A DNA stretch of 64,000 nucleotides from the NCBI RefSeq assembly GCF_011320225.1, contig NZ_JAAOEN010000001.1:787652-851651 (forward strand), written 5' to 3'. Below are positions 8,622 to 17,514 of the stretch, piece after piece. A program made the translations under genes and the position numbers. Below the pieces are notes generated by a model that saw nothing but the letters and a program-made list of their open reading frames with translations, ran no database searches and was not told the origin of the DNA. The stretch comes from Phytoactinopolyspora limicola. Lineage in GTDB: Bacteria; Actinomycetota; Actinomycetes; Jiangellales; Jiangellaceae. Every line of letters starts with the position of its first letter. Positions within the stretch are counted from its first letter, which is position 1.

Positions 8622-9619
8622 TCCGCCTCGGCATCGCCGGCCTGGCCCATCAACACGTGACGTATATCTTCGACGAACTGACGCATCAGCCGTCGGTGCG
8701 GTTGGTGGCGGTGTCCGATCCGGACCAGGCGAACATCGCCCGCTACGCATCGTCGATCGCCGACTGCCCGGTCTACCCCGATCACCAGGCGATGCTGGCC
8801 GCACACGAGTTGGACGTGGTGGTGGTCAACGGGATCTACGCACACCGAGCCGATGCCGTGGTCGACGCACTCCGGGCCGGCGCCGACGTGCTGGCCGACA
8901 AGCCGCTCTGCACCTCTCTGGACCAACTGGACACGATCGAGCGGGTTGCGGCGGAGACCGGCCGGCTGGTGTCGGTGATGTTCGAGAAGCGCGGCTATCC
9001 GGTCACCCTGGCCGCACGGGAACTCGTCGAGTCCGGAACCCTCGGTGATCTCGCATTGATCGCGAGCACCGGTCCACACGTGCTGCGTGCGGCCACCCGC
9101 CCCGCGTGGTTCTTCACCTCGGACTACGGCGGCATACTCGGCGATCTGGCGGTGCACGACGTCGACATGGTTCTTGCGCTCACCGGGGCGACGGATGGGC
9201 TGGTGGTCGGCTCGTCAGGTCAACGTGCCTATCCGGAGTATCCGCGATTCTCTGACCACGGCGCGATGATGTTCGTCGCCGGTGGGGTTCGGGCCACCAT
9301 CGACGCACATTGGCTGGCGCCTGAGGCGGAGAAGGGCAATGGCCGCTACGAGATGCGGCTGGTCGGTACCCGCGGCACGGCGGAGCTGCGGTGGACCGAA
9401 GGGCGGCTCGACGTCGCGACCCATGATCGTGACCTCTGGAACCCGGCGTTGCCCACTCGCCGCCGGCCGGCTGAGGACTTCCTCACGGCCCTATTGACCG
9501 GTTCGCAGCCCGACGTTGGTACCAGGGAGTCGGTGGACGCCACCCGGATCGCGCTGTTGGCCCAGCTCAGTGCCGATCGAGGCGGCACGGTCGAGCGGTG
9601 GAGCGCCGCGGCCGAGTAA
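8618..9619 (+). CDS. Gfo/Idh/MocA family oxidoreductase
   Basis: A 333-residue second oxidoreductase. It opens MIRLGIAGLAHQHVTYIF; the usual glycine-rich loop is replaced by GLAHQHV, a variation seen in some members. VLADKPLCTSLDQL near residue 91 is the DKP form of the family motif, and GGILGDLAVHDVDMVLAL carries the substrate-site H-D-x-D residues. ATGA overlap with the upstream gene shows translational coupling. The absence of the canonical GxGxxG/A makes the cofactor less certain. Probably a later or parallel step on the same substrate as its neighbour. Confidence 0.8.
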   Translation: MIRLGIAGLAHQHVTYIFDELTHQPSVRLVAVSDPDQANIARYASSIADCPVYPDHQAMLAAHELDVVVVNGIYAHRADAVVDALRAGADVLADKPLCTSLDQLDTIERVAAETGRLVSVMFEKRGYPVTLAARELVESGTLGDLALIASTGPHVLRAATRPAWFFTSDYGGILGDLAVHDVDMVLALTGATDGLVVGSSGQRAYPEYPRFSDHGAMMFVAGGVRATIDAHWLAPEAEKGNGRYEMRLVGTRGTAELRWTEGRLDVATHDRDLWNPALPTRRRPAEDFLTALLTGSQPDVGTRESVDATRIALLAQLSADRGGTVERWSAAAE

Positions 9620-9642
9620 GAACTCGCCGCGGCGCCGGATCT

Positions 9643-10488
9643 TCAGCGCAGCTGTTCGGTGATGGCGGCGAGGATGCGCACCGGCGGGAGCAGATGCTCG
9701 TACGGCATAGGTGGGGTGCCGGTCCGGGCGGCCTCGATGAAGCGGCTCAGACCGCGGGCGTTGTAGTCGGCGTCGAGTTGGATCTCGCGGCTCATCACCC
9801 CGTTCCGGCTGGCGACGGTGATGTGCCAGGGAACCCGCTTCGCGTCGGCCGGGCGGATGAAGGTGAGGGCGACGAAGGCGTCGCCGGCGCGTACCGTCGC
9901 GGTGACGACGTCGTCACCCTGCTCGACGTGGACCTCACCCGGATCGGAATTTCCGAGGATCTCCAGGGCGGGTTCCACGACGTGGGGGCCGTAGAAGAAC
10001 AGGCCGGCATGCGGATCGTCTGGATTGGCCGGGCCGACCACACTGATCAGCTGCGGGGCGCCGAGTTTTGCGGCTTCGGTGCGTACCTCCTCGACGTCGG
10101 CGGTCAGCCGCAGCGGCGACCACGAGGCAAGGACGCCGCCACCTTTGCGGGCGGCGGCGATGATGGCCTCGGTGTCGGCCACGCTCACGGCGATGGGTTT
10201 GTCGACGAAGACGTGTGCACCTGCCTCGAGCAGGGGGACCGCGTTCTCGCGGTGCTGGCGGCCGTCCCGGTTCGAGACGATGAGGGCATCGACTCGACCG
10301 ACGAGTTCGGCGGCGGAGTCGACGACGTCGCTGATCTCTCCGGTGGCGGCGAGAGTGCGGTTGCGTTCGGTGTCGCCGCCGGCGAGTGCGACGACGCGGC
10401 AGCCGTCGTGCCGTTGTTCGACGTTCAAGTGCCGGATGAAGTGGTCGACGTGGGAGTTCTCGGTACCGGTGATGCCGATGCGCAGCAT
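9643..10488 (-). CDS. Gfo/Idh/MocA family oxidoreductase
   Basis: A 281-residue third oxidoreductase, convergent with the other two. It starts MLRIGITGTENSHVDHFIRH, again with a non-classical nucleotide loop and S-H-V as in its neighbour; VFVDKPIAVSV is the DKP motif. It is shorter than the usual 330-380 residues, with a reduced C-terminal domain (FFYGPHVVEPAL carries the conserved H). ATG at 10488 has AAAGG nine bases upstream; an earlier ATG (10521) lies in the operator. Regulation is probably shared with the 7590-9619 pair because both promoters carry the same operator type. Confidence 0.8.
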   Translation of the reverse strand: MLRIGITGTENSHVDHFIRHLNVEQRHDGCRVVALAGGDTERNRTLAATGEISDVVDSAAELVGRVDALIVSNRDGRQHRENAVPLLEAGAHVFVDKPIAVSVADTEAIIAAARKGGGVLASWSPLRLTADVEEVRTEAAKLGAPQLISVVGPANPDDPHAGLFFYGPHVVEPALEILGNSDPGEVHVEQGDDVVTATVRAGDAFVALTFIRPADAKRVPWHITVASRNGVMSREIQLDADYNARGLSRFIEAARTGTPPMPYEHLLPPVRILAAITEQLR

Positions 10489-10501
10489 GTGGAAGACCTT
10501 T

Positions 10502-10525
10502 CTGCAAGCGGTTGCAATCATGGTA
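10502..10525 (-). promoter_or_regulatory. LacI/GalR-type operator and -10 for the convergent oxidoreductase
   Basis: The top strand shows CTGCAAGCGGTTGCAA (10502-10517), matching the operator core at 7511-7526 in all but two positions. On the minus strand TACCAT (10525-10520) lies just upstream, placing the likely transcription start inside the operator. Confidence 0.6.
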
Positions 10526-10651
10526 CACGGTGATGATCCGATGCTGGCCAGCCAGTGCCCGATGCGGCGCCTGTTGTTTCGCCGCTAACCTCCACCGGTG
10601 AGAACAAGAAATGTTTGATCTCGTCCGGCCGTCCCCAGCTCGGGCTCGTCT

Positions 10652-10703
10652 TGATCATGTGCGACCTACACCCCCCATCAGGGGGCAAACTCGCACATGA
10701 TCA
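10652..10703. repeat. Nested inverted repeat with TGATCATG ends
   Basis: TGATCATGTGCGA at 10652-10664 is perfectly complementary to 10691-10703; the loop contains a second hairpin (six C at 10671-10676, five G at 10681-10685). It lies downstream of the ABC exporter operon and may act as its terminator. The rest of 10526-10748 shows no gene. Confidence 0.65.
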
Positions 10704-10748
10704 GCGCGTACGCCGATGCCGATCCGGAGGACGCGTACTGGCATGCTG

Positions 10749-11756
10749 TCACTCGGAGCCGGTGCCGGTGCCGGTGCCGGTGCCGGTGCCGGTGGCGGAT
10801 AGGTAGAGGCGGCGCACGACCTCTTCGATATCTGGCTCCTCGATGGTGAGGTCTCTGACCTCGACGTGCCGGCCTATGGCTTCGAGGACCGCGGTGGCCG
10901 TCGTATCGTCGCCGAAGGCAAGCCGCTGCCGGAGGCCGTCAGCCTCGACGGACACTAGATCGGTACCGGGGATCCCGGCCAACGGCGGTGCCGGCGTGGT
11001 GAGGTCGAGGCTCAACACACGTTCCGCGCCGACCCTCCGGACCAGGCCGGCCAGGTCGCCGTCGTAGGCCATCCGGCCGTGGTCCACGACGATGATCCGT
11101 TCGGTGAGCCGCTGGACGTCGTCCATGTCGTGCGTCGTGAGGAGCAGGCTGGTGCCGTGGTGAGCACGTTGTTCGGTGAGGAAGACGCGCAACCGTTCTT
11201 TGCTTAGCACGTCCAGCCCGATGGTGGGTTCGTCGAGGATCAAGAGTGGTGGCGAGTGGAGCAACGCCGCGGCGATCTCGCCGCGGATCCGCTGGCCCAG
11301 CGAGAGCTGCCGGACCGGGATGTCGATGAACGACGCCAGGTCGAGCCGGTCCACGAGTTCGTCGCGGCGGGCGGTCCACACCGACTGGGGCAACCGGTGG
11401 ATGGCCGCCAGGGTTCGGTAGGACTCGCGCAGGGGTAGGTCCCACCACAACTGCGTGCGCTGGCCAAAGACGACGCCGATCTGCCGGGCCAGCTGCTTGC
11501 GCTGACGGATCGGATGCAGACCGCAGGTGCGCACCGTGCCCGACGACGGCACCAGGATTCCGGTGATCATCTTGATGGTGGTGGATTTGCCGGCACCATT
11601 GGCACCGATATAACCCAGCGCGGATCCCTCGGGTAGCTGGAAGGTCAACCCGTCGACCGCCTCGACGACGGTTCGAGTGCGGCGGAACCGGCCACGCGGC
11701 GACCGGACCGTGAACCGCCGGTGGAGCTCTCGAACGTCGATGATCGGATCGGTCAT
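10749..11756 (-). CDS. ABC transporter ATP-binding protein (ABC-2 exporter)
   Basis: A 335-residue ATPase. Walker A GANGAGKST is at residues 51-59, the signature LSLGQRIRGEIAAALL near 150, Walker B LLILDEPTIGLD near 170 and the H-loop TTHDMDD near 205. The C-terminal extension and the pairing with two PF06182-type membrane proteins resemble the YhaQ/viologen-exporter class rather than simple drug exporters. The protein ends in a low-complexity Thr-Gly tail encoded by a hexanucleotide repeat. ATG at 11756 overlaps the upstream permease stop (ATGA). It powers export of an unidentified substrate with the next two proteins. Confidence 0.9.
   Translation of the reverse strand: MTDPIIDVRELHRRFTVRSPRGRFRRTRTVVEAVDGLTFQLPEGSALGYIGANGAGKSTTIKMITGILVPSSGTVRTCGLHPIRQRKQLARQIGVVFGQRTQLWWDLPLRESYRTLAAIHRLPQSVWTARRDELVDRLDLASFIDIPVRQLSLGQRIRGEIAAALLHSPPLLILDEPTIGLDVLSKERLRVFLTEQRAHHGTSLLLTTHDMDDVQRLTERIIVVDHGRMAYDGDLAGLVRRVGAERVLSLDLTTPAPPLAGIPGTDLVSVEADGLRQRLAFGDDTTATAVLEAIGRHVEVRDLTIEEPDIEEVVRRLYLSATGTGTGTGTGTGSE
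10761..10796. repeat. GGTGCC hexanucleotide repeat, five perfect units plus one variant
   Basis: Five tandem GGTGCC units (10761-10790) and one GGTGGC encode the Thr-Gly tail of the ABC ATPase. Six-base units keep the frame, so copy number changes only tail length. Confidence 0.85.
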
Positions 11757-12559
11757 GAACCTGCTCCCGTGTAGTGGCGGAGACCGGCCCGCCAGCCGGT
11801 CAGGGCGACGGCCCACATCACTACCGCCATGACCGGCGAGCACCATCCAAGCCAGCTCGGCAGTCCGGGTGGCCCGGGAAGATCGAGCAGGGCCAGGGTC
11901 GGCAGGTAGGCGATGAACGCCGCGGGTACGACGAACGTGAACAACACGCGGACCGGCAGTGCGAAGATGCTGGCCGGGTACTGCGCCGCGTAGGACCCTC
12001 CGTAGGTGAAGGCGTTGGCGAACTCCGCCCCCTCCACCAGCCAGAACTGGATCGCCGCGGCACACACGAACAGCGCCGCGAAGATGGCGGTCCCGGCGAC
12101 GATCGTCAGCACCAGCAACACCACCGTGGTCACCGACCAGGTGATGCCCGTGTGGGGCAGCGTGACGCCGAGCACGGCCACCCCGGCCGCGGTCCGGCCG
12201 AGCCGACGCAACGACAGATCGCTGGTGATCAGTTGGGCGAGCACCGGCAGCGGGCGGAGGAGAAAGGCGTCCAGGGTGCCCTGTCGCAGGTAGGTGGGCA
12301 GTCGGTCGGCGTGCCCGACGACCATGTCGGCCAGGCTGAAGCAGATGGTGGCCAGTGCGAACAGGAGAGCGGCTGCCGCGAAGTCCAGCTCGCCGAGGAC
12401 GTCGACGTTGGTGAAGATGACGTAGATCTCGCCGAACTCGAGTGCGCCGACGGAGAGGCTGCCGAGCAGGTCCATCGCGAACGACCGCCGGTACGTGGTC
12501 TGGGACCGCAACCGGGATCCGAGCAACACCCGATAGGGCCGCCAGGTCCCATCAGCCAC
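11753..12559 (-). CDS. ABC-2 family permease subunit (PF06182-type)
   Basis: A 268-residue membrane protein with about six helices, including IYVIFTNVDVLGELDFAAAA and LLVLTIVAGTAIFAALFVCA. The YLRQGTLDAFLLRPLPVLAQ segment is the characteristic cytoplasmic motif (Q/T-G-x-x-D-x-x-L-x-R-P) of the DUF990 / ABC2_membrane_6 family. The GTG start at 12559 overlaps the stop of the partner permease by eight bases, and its own stop overlaps the ATPase start, so all three are coupled. It forms half of the exporter channel. Confidence 0.8.
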   Translation of the reverse strand: MADGTWRPYRVLLGSRLRSQTTYRRSFAMDLLGSLSVGALEFGEIYVIFTNVDVLGELDFAAAALLFALATICFSLADMVVGHADRLPTYLRQGTLDAFLLRPLPVLAQLITSDLSLRRLGRTAAGVAVLGVTLPHTGITWSVTTVVLLVLTIVAGTAIFAALFVCAAAIQFWLVEGAEFANAFTYGGSYAAQYPASIFALPVRVLFTFVVPAAFIAYLPTLALLDLPGPPGLPSWLGWCSPVMAVVMWAVALTGWRAGLRHYTGAGS

Positions 12560-13400
12560 CTTGCACCACCAGTCTGCGGGCGCCGGTCCGAAAGACCACC
12601 CGACCCACCAGCACGAGAGCAGTGAACCAGGCCAGTTGGGTCGCCAAGACCCCGAGTGCCGCGGCACCCTCGACCCGCGCCGTCACGATGTCGACGGGTG
12701 CCTGAACCAGGGACGGGAAGGGCGTGACCTGGGCGATGCGCGCCATCCAGTCGGGGAACCAATGGACCGGCACGATCATCCCGCTGAGGATGTTCGAGGC
12801 GACCATGTAGAGGGTGATGACGCCGCGCATGTCCAACAGCCAGAAGGCGGCGGTGTTGAGCAGCCATAGGCCAGCGAACGAGACCAACACCGCCAGCACC
12901 ACGCTGAGAGCTCCCAGCAGATACGGCAGCACTGCGCCGGGCAGCGCCAACCCGGTGACTGCCGCGCCCACAAGCAATGGTGGTGCCCCGCGTGGGATCA
13001 GCGAGTAGGCCGCTCGCCCCAGGTCCGCGGCCAGGAACGCCACCTGAGGGTCGATCGGGCGGGCGAGGTCGATGGCGACGTCGCCGGTGCGGATCCGCAG
13101 CGCTAGCTCCTGCCAGCCGAAGATGTTCACCGGTGCGATGAGTGCCTGTACCAGCCAGGCGTACGTCGCCGCGGTGGCGGCGTCATATCCCATCAGCGTG
13201 CCACCGGCGGCGCCGACGGCACCGATGGTGATGTAGGCCTTGATCAACCCGAACACGGTGTTGGTGAACGCGCCAGCAGCGGTAGCCAGGCGATACGTCG
13301 ACCACCGGCGAAACCCCATGACGACGTGGGCGGTGAAGGCGGCGATCGGACTTCGGGTTCGGCCGCTCGCAGGCGCAGCCTGGCTCGGAAACGTGGGCAC
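12552..13400 (-). CDS. ABC-2 family permease subunit (PF06182-type)
   Basis: A 282-residue partner permease with about six helices. The motif RIRTGDVAIDLARPIDPQV corresponds to the RPxxP cytoplasmic segment seen in the other subunit, and WLLDMRGVITLYMVASNILSG is a conserved later helix. The start is uncertain: GTG at 13400 follows AGGAG at ten bases spacing and keeps an N-terminal cytoplasmic helix usual for the family; ATG at 13319 would begin at MGFRRWSTYRLA. It heads the three-gene operon. Confidence 0.75.
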   Translation of the reverse strand: MPTFPSQAAPASGRTRSPIAAFTAHVVMGFRRWSTYRLATAAGAFTNTVFGLIKAYITIGAVGAAGGTLMGYDAATAATYAWLVQALIAPVNIFGWQELALRIRTGDVAIDLARPIDPQVAFLAADLGRAAYSLIPRGAPPLLVGAAVTGLALPGAVLPYLLGALSVVLAVLVSFAGLWLLNTAAFWLLDMRGVITLYMVASNILSGMIVPVHWFPDWMARIAQVTPFPSLVQAPVDIVTARVEGAAALGVLATQLAWFTALVLVGRVVFRTGARRLVVQGG

Positions 13401-13621
13401 GGGACGGGCGCTCCTCGGGCTCGGCGGAAGAATGCTGCGTTTCCGACGGCCCGGTGCCCGGTCCGGTCGTGAAGAGCAAATGAGACTAGTGAGTGTCGTG
13501 ATATCCGTCAAGTTGGGTTCGGCGAGTCCACGGCGCAGCGGACCGCCGAGTACCGTTGGGCCGGCGGTTGGGGTCTCCCCGCCCATCGTGTTGTCGTGGC
13601 CGATCCACCAGGAGGGCAGCT

Positions 13622-14470
13622 GTGGACACACCCGTCGTGGCTCACGACCGGTCCGAACTGGCCGGTGTGCTTCCCGAGGCTGGGGTTCGCAGTGCCGTGG
13701 TGATGACCATGGGTGCGTTGCACGAGGGCCATCGGGCGTTGATGCGGGCCGCTCGGGCCGCGGTGTCGCCGGACGGTGTGGTGATCGTCACCATCTTCGT
13801 CAACCCGTTGCAGTTCGGCCCGGGTGAGGACTTCGAGCGGTACCCCCGCACTCCCGATGCCGACGTGGCCACATGTGCGGACGAGGGTGTAGATGTCATC
13901 TTCGCACCTCGTCGTGATGACCTCTATCCACAGGGAGAGCCCCAGGTCACCGTCGACCCAGGCCCGCTGGGCAGGGAACTCGAGGGTGCGGTACGGCCAG
14001 GTCACTTCGGCGGTGTGCTGACCGTGGTGGCCAAGTTGCTCAACCTCACCAGGCCCGCGTATGCGTTCTTCGGTGAGAAGGACTACCAGCAGTTGACGCT
14101 GATCCGGCGGATGGCCGCCGACCTCGAGATGCCCGCCGAGATCATCGGAGTTCCTACCGTGCGTGAGCCGGACGGGCTGGCACTGTCTAGCCGGAACCGA
14201 TACCTCAGCGCGGACGAACGGCGAGTGGGCGTTTCGTTGTCGCGGGCGTTGCTGGCCGGCGCGGACGCGGGACCGTCGGGCGGCGCTGCGGTATTGGCGG
14301 CAGCACGCTCCGTCCTCGATCGACATCCTGAGCTCGACGTCGACTATCTCGAACTGCGGGCACCCAACCTCGAGGCCGTGGCTGGCCCGGGGGCGGCACG
14401 GTTGCTGGTAGCCGCCCGGATCGGCGCCACCCGCTTGATCGACAACCTCGAGGTGCAGCTGAGCCGCTAA
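13622..14470 (+). CDS. panC: Pantothenate synthetase (pantoate-beta-alanine ligase)
   Basis: PanC joins pantoate and beta-alanine through a pantoyl adenylate. The 282-residue protein has the HIGH-type motif MGALHEGH (HEGH at residues 34-37), [19 protein letters not shown], the [10 protein letters not shown] loop and the KMSKS-like SSRNRYLS. The GTG start at 13622 has AGGAGG seven bases upstream. Instead of following the DUF2520 gene directly, panC follows a divergent exporter operon; it is convergent with an ABC permease. Chain length and all catalytic motifs are normal. Confidence 0.95.
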   Translation: MDTPVVAHDRSELAGVLPEAGVRSAVVMTMGALHEGHRALMRAARAAVSPDGVVIVTIFVNPLQFGPGEDFERYPRTPDADVATCADEGVDVIFAPRRDDLYPQGEPQVTVDPGPLGRELEGAVRPGHFGGVLTVVAKLLNLTRPAYAFFGEKDYQQLTLIRRMAADLEMPAEIIGVPTVREPDGLALSSRNRYLSADERRVGVSLSRALLAGADAGPSGGAAVLAAARSVLDRHPELDVDYLELRAPNLEAVAGPGAARLLVAARIGATRLIDNLEVQLSR

Positions 14471-14498
14471 CCAGCGGCGGTTCGCGCTTCGCGCTGGT
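14470..14498. terminator. Possible bidirectional hairpin between panC and the ABC permease
   Basis: ACCAGCG (14470-14476) pairs with CGCTGGT (14492-14498) around a 15-base loop, overlapping both convergent stop codons. No T-tract. Confidence 0.35.
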
Positions 14499-15331
14499 CA
14501 CACATCGGTACGGCGTAACACCAGCCATCCGCCCACGACGGCGATGCAGGTCCACGCGGTCAGAATCGCCATCCCGGCCCATGGTCCATAGGCGCGGGCG
14601 AAGGCTGGGTCGTCCGGCGACCCGACGATGTGCATGATCAGCAGGCCGGCTTGGTCGGGCAAGAACTGGGTCACCGGACGCAGGCCGGGCATATTGCCGA
14701 GGCCCTGTGAGCCGAGGAAGAGCATCGGTAGCAGGATCGCCAGCGCCCGGACGGTGCTGCGCAGCATCATGGCCACACCGAACGCGAACATCGAGATCAA
14801 CACCAGGTAGAGGGTGGCGCCGACGATGGCGCGGCCGCTGCCCGGTGTGGTGATAGACACACCACGGGAACCGAGGGCGGCCTGTGCGGCCGCGAACCCA
14901 CCGAGCGCCGCGACGAGCGACGTCGCCACGAGGATTGGGACGGTAGCGGCGATCTTGGCGGCGTAGAAGTGCCCACGCCGGGGCAGGGCGGCCAGGCTGG
15001 GCCGGATGGTGCCAGTGGAATACTCGCCAGCCACCACCATGATGGTGAACACCACCAGGGCGAGTTGGGCGAGGGTGAGTCCGTAGAAGCTGTAGAAAAG
15101 GGGGTCGAAGCGGCCGTCCACCGAGGTGTGGTCCCGCGAGCTGGCGGCCAGCAGCAGAGCGAGCCCGACGGCGGCCGCGACGGTGGCGCCGAGTGTCCAC
15201 GCGCTCGACCGTAGTGACCACATTTTGACCCACTCGGCGCGGACCAGGCCTGGCCTGGGGAGGGTCGGCCACTCGGTGCGACCCGGCGCCCACCGGTTGC
15301 CGCCCATCCGGGTGTCCTGGTCCGCCATCAC
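14498..15331 (-). CDS. ABC transporter permease
   Basis: A 277-residue permease with six helices, opening with a cytoplasmic stretch and VRAEWVKMWSLRSSAWTL, the typical start of actinobacterial ABC-2-type permeases that pair with a short ATPase. VVAGEYSTGTIRPSLAALP is the conserved E-Y-x-x-G-T-I/L-R-x-x-L motif of this group. The start is GTG 15331 or ATG 15328; GGAGG at six bases favours GTG. It overlaps the ATPase stop. The transporter may be involved in peptide or antibiotic resistance, as the divergent two-component system suggests, but no substrate is visible. Confidence 0.85.
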   Translation of the reverse strand: MMADQDTRMGGNRWAPGRTEWPTLPRPGLVRAEWVKMWSLRSSAWTLGATVAAAVGLALLLAASSRDHTSVDGRFDPLFYSFYGLTLAQLALVVFTIMVVAGEYSTGTIRPSLAALPRRGHFYAAKIAATVPILVATSLVAALGGFAAAQAALGSRGVSITTPGSGRAIVGATLYLVLISMFAFGVAMMLRSTVRALAILLPMLFLGSQGLGNMPGLRPVTQFLPDQAGLLIMHIVGSPDDPAFARAYGPWAGMAILTAWTCIAVVGGWLVLRRTDV

Positions 15332-16059
15332 CAGAAACCTCCGGATCCGGCCTGGTAGTCGACCATACCGGCGGTCATGTGAACATACGCGGCCTCGAGG
15401 CTGCCGTGTTCCGCGGTGAGTTCTGTCAGGGTCGTGTCGGTGATCAGGCGGCCACGGCCGATGACGATCAGACGGTCGGCGGTCAACTCCATCTCGGTCA
15501 TCAGATGGCTGGAGACCAGCACGGTGCGGCCCTCAGCGGCCAGCCCACGCATCAACATGCGCACCCAGCGCACGCCGTCTGGGTCGAGGCCGTTGACCGG
15601 TTCGTCGAGCAGCACTGTGCGCGGATCGCCGAGAAGTGCGGCGGCGATGCCCAGCCGCTGGCGCATACCCAACGAGAAGCCGGCGATCCGCCGGTCGGCC
15701 GCTGCGGCCAGCCCGACGGATTCCAACAGTTCGTCGACCCGGCGGCGGGGTATTCCATGTGTGGCGGCCAGCCACCGCAGGTGATCGCGCGCGGTCCGGC
15801 CGGGATGGGCATCACCTGCGTCGAGTAGGGCACCCACCTCGCGGAGCGGGTGCCGGAGATTCCGATAGGCCTGCCCGCTGATCAACACCTCACCCCGGGT
15901 AGGGGCGCTGAGCGCCAGCGCCACCCGCATCGTGGTGGACTTGCCGGAACCGTTGGGTCCGAGGAAGCCGGTGACGTGTCCGGGGTGGACGTCGAACGTC
16001 AGGGCGTCGACGGCCACCGTAGCCCGATATCGCTTGTGGAGGTTTCTGACCTCGATCAT
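15328..16059 (-). CDS. ABC transporter ATP-binding protein
   Basis: A 243-residue ATPase with Walker A GPNGSGKST (34-42), signature FSLGMRQRLGIAAALLGDP, Walker B TVLLDEPVNGLDPDG and H-loop SSHLMTEME. It is the compact BcrA/NatA-like type that energises ABC-2 permeases. ATG at 16059 is the only start consistent with the family N-terminus MIEVRNLHKRY. It is divergent from the sensor kinase at 16228 with 168 bases between them, the usual layout for a two-component system that controls its adjacent transporter. Confidence 0.9.
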   Translation of the reverse strand: MIEVRNLHKRYRATVAVDALTFDVHPGHVTGFLGPNGSGKSTTMRVALALSAPTRGEVLISGQAYRNLRHPLREVGALLDAGDAHPGRTARDHLRWLAATHGIPRRRVDELLESVGLAAAADRRIAGFSLGMRQRLGIAAALLGDPRTVLLDEPVNGLDPDGVRWVRMLMRGLAAEGRTVLVSSHLMTEMELTADRLIVIGRGRLITDTTLTELTAEHGSLEAAYVHMTAGMVDYQAGSGGFW

Positions 16060-16215
16060 GCCGTCGAGAATGGCCCGACGCGGGTGGCCGGCACATCGGA
16101 GTATGGCCCGGTTTCCGCCCCCAGACCACGGTCTGAGCCGTCGTGGCGCACACCATCGGCCTCCGACCACGGGATGACATCCCCCAGTCGGATGTGGCCG
16201 GCGTCGATCCGGGGT

Positions 16216-16221
16216 TACCGT
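16216..16221 (+). promoter_or_regulatory. -10 hexamer TACCGT of a leaderless transcript
   Basis: TACCGT, six bases, then the GTG start of the sensor kinase at 16228. Confidence 0.45.
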
Positions 16222-16227
16222 CGTCAG

Positions 16228-17514
16228 GTGAACGATCCGACCCGGCCGGAACCACGGGAAGGTGTCCGGTTCGTACCGCCGCGGTTATCCCCCACCGGGC
16301 TGATCACGGTGGACGCCGCCGTGGCTGGTGGTTATGTGGCCGTGTCCCTCATCGGGCTGATCGCGGCTGATGCTGCCCCGGACGTGCCCGCCTGGATGGC
16401 GACGGTCGTGATCGCCGTCATGGGAGCGGCCGCCGCGGTGCGTCGTTGGCAGCCGCGGGCCGCCCTCGTGGTGGTGGCGCCACTGTCGGTGGTGGGCGTG
16501 TGGTTCGAGATCGTATCCGACCCGCTCGTGGCGGCGGCGGCCGTCTTGTACGTCGTCGCACTCGTCGAGCCGGTGCGATCACCCCGCGTGCCGACAGTGG
16601 TCGGGGTGCTCAGCGGGCTGGGTTTGGTGCTCGCGGCGATCAGTGGGCCGGTCGGATCCAGCCCGGGGCCCGTATACACGCTCCTGATCGGGCTGGCGCT
16701 GTGTGGTGGTGCCTGGGCCCTCGGTCGGGCCATGCGAGACCGGCGGGAGCAGGCCGCCCAGGCGGCCGGGCGGCAGGCTCGTCAGGCGGTGATAGAAGAG
16801 CGGCTGCGTATCGCCCGGGAGTTGCACGACGTGGTCGCTCACAGCATGAGCGTGATCACGGTGAGCGCTGGCATCGCCAACCATGTCGTGCGAGAACGGC
16901 CCGAACAGGCGGCCCATGCCCTCCAGGTCATCGAGTCGACCGGCCGCGGCGCACTCGACGAGATGCGCCAACTGCTTGGTGTGCTGCGGTCGGACGTGGC
17001 CACCGCTGAGCCGGAGGCGGGTGCCGACGTCACCGGAGCCGCGCCAGGGAACGCGGGTCAGTGGCTGCTCGATCCGCGCGACCCGAGCTTATCCCCGGCT
17101 CCGGGATTGGCACAGCTACCCGAGCTTGCCGAGCGTGCCCGGTTGGCCGGGGTCGACGTCGAACTAGAGGTCGACGGGGTGCCGCCGCTGCCGCCTGGGC
17201 TGGAGCTGACCGTGTATCGGATCGTGCAGGAGGCGTTGACCAACGTCGTGCGGCACGCGGCTCCAGCGGCCTGCTGGGTCCGGGTGCTCGTAGAGGATGA
17301 TCACCTGGTGGTGGAGGTGCGCGATGACGGGCCCGGGCCGCTGGCGGCTGGTGGATCACATGGGCACGGGTTATTGGGGCTGCGGGAGCGGGTGGCTGTC
17401 TACGGCGGTGTGCTGTCCGCCGGCCCAGGTGTCGACGTCGGCTTCGTCGTCACCGCCACATTGCCGTGTACGGCGGTCACCGCGTCCAACGCTGAGCCGT
17501 TGACGGCGCCATGA
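16228..17514 (+). CDS. NarL-family sensor histidine kinase
   Basis: A 428-residue membrane kinase. Five to six helices occupy about residues 20-170; a HisKA_3 dimerisation domain follows, with His200 in RELHDVVAHS. The ATPase domain shows the N-box YRIVQEALTNVVRHA, VRDDGPGP and HGLLGLRERV. This is the DesK/LiaS-like class lacking a large extracellular sensor, which often detects membrane or envelope stress. GTG at 16228 fits the leaderless promoter; in-frame codons further upstream run antisense through the ABC gene. It overlaps the response regulator by four bases. Confidence 0.88.
   Translation: MNDPTRPEPREGVRFVPPRLSPTGLITVDAAVAGGYVAVSLIGLIAADAAPDVPAWMATVVIAVMGAAAAVRRWQPRAALVVVAPLSVVGVWFEIVSDPLVAAAAVLYVVALVEPVRSPRVPTVVGVLSGLGLVLAAISGPVGSSPGPVYTLLIGLALCGGAWALGRAMRDRREQAAQAAGRQARQAVIEERLRIARELHDVVAHSMSVITVSAGIANHVVRERPEQAAHALQVIESTGRGALDEMRQLLGVLRSDVATAEPEAGADVTGAAPGNAGQWLLDPRDPSLSPAPGLAQLPELAERARLAGVDVELEVDGVPPLPPGLELTVYRIVQEALTNVVRHAAPAACWVRVLVEDDHLVVEVRDDGPGPLAAGGSHGHGLLGLRERVAVYGGVLSAGPGVDVGFVVTATLPCTAVTASNAEPLTAP

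Noticed and set aside
9598-10533. A 311-codon open frame on the plus strand
   Set aside because: It is antisense to the oxidoreductase at 9643-10488, whose motifs are clear; high-GC codon bias leaves the opposite frame open.
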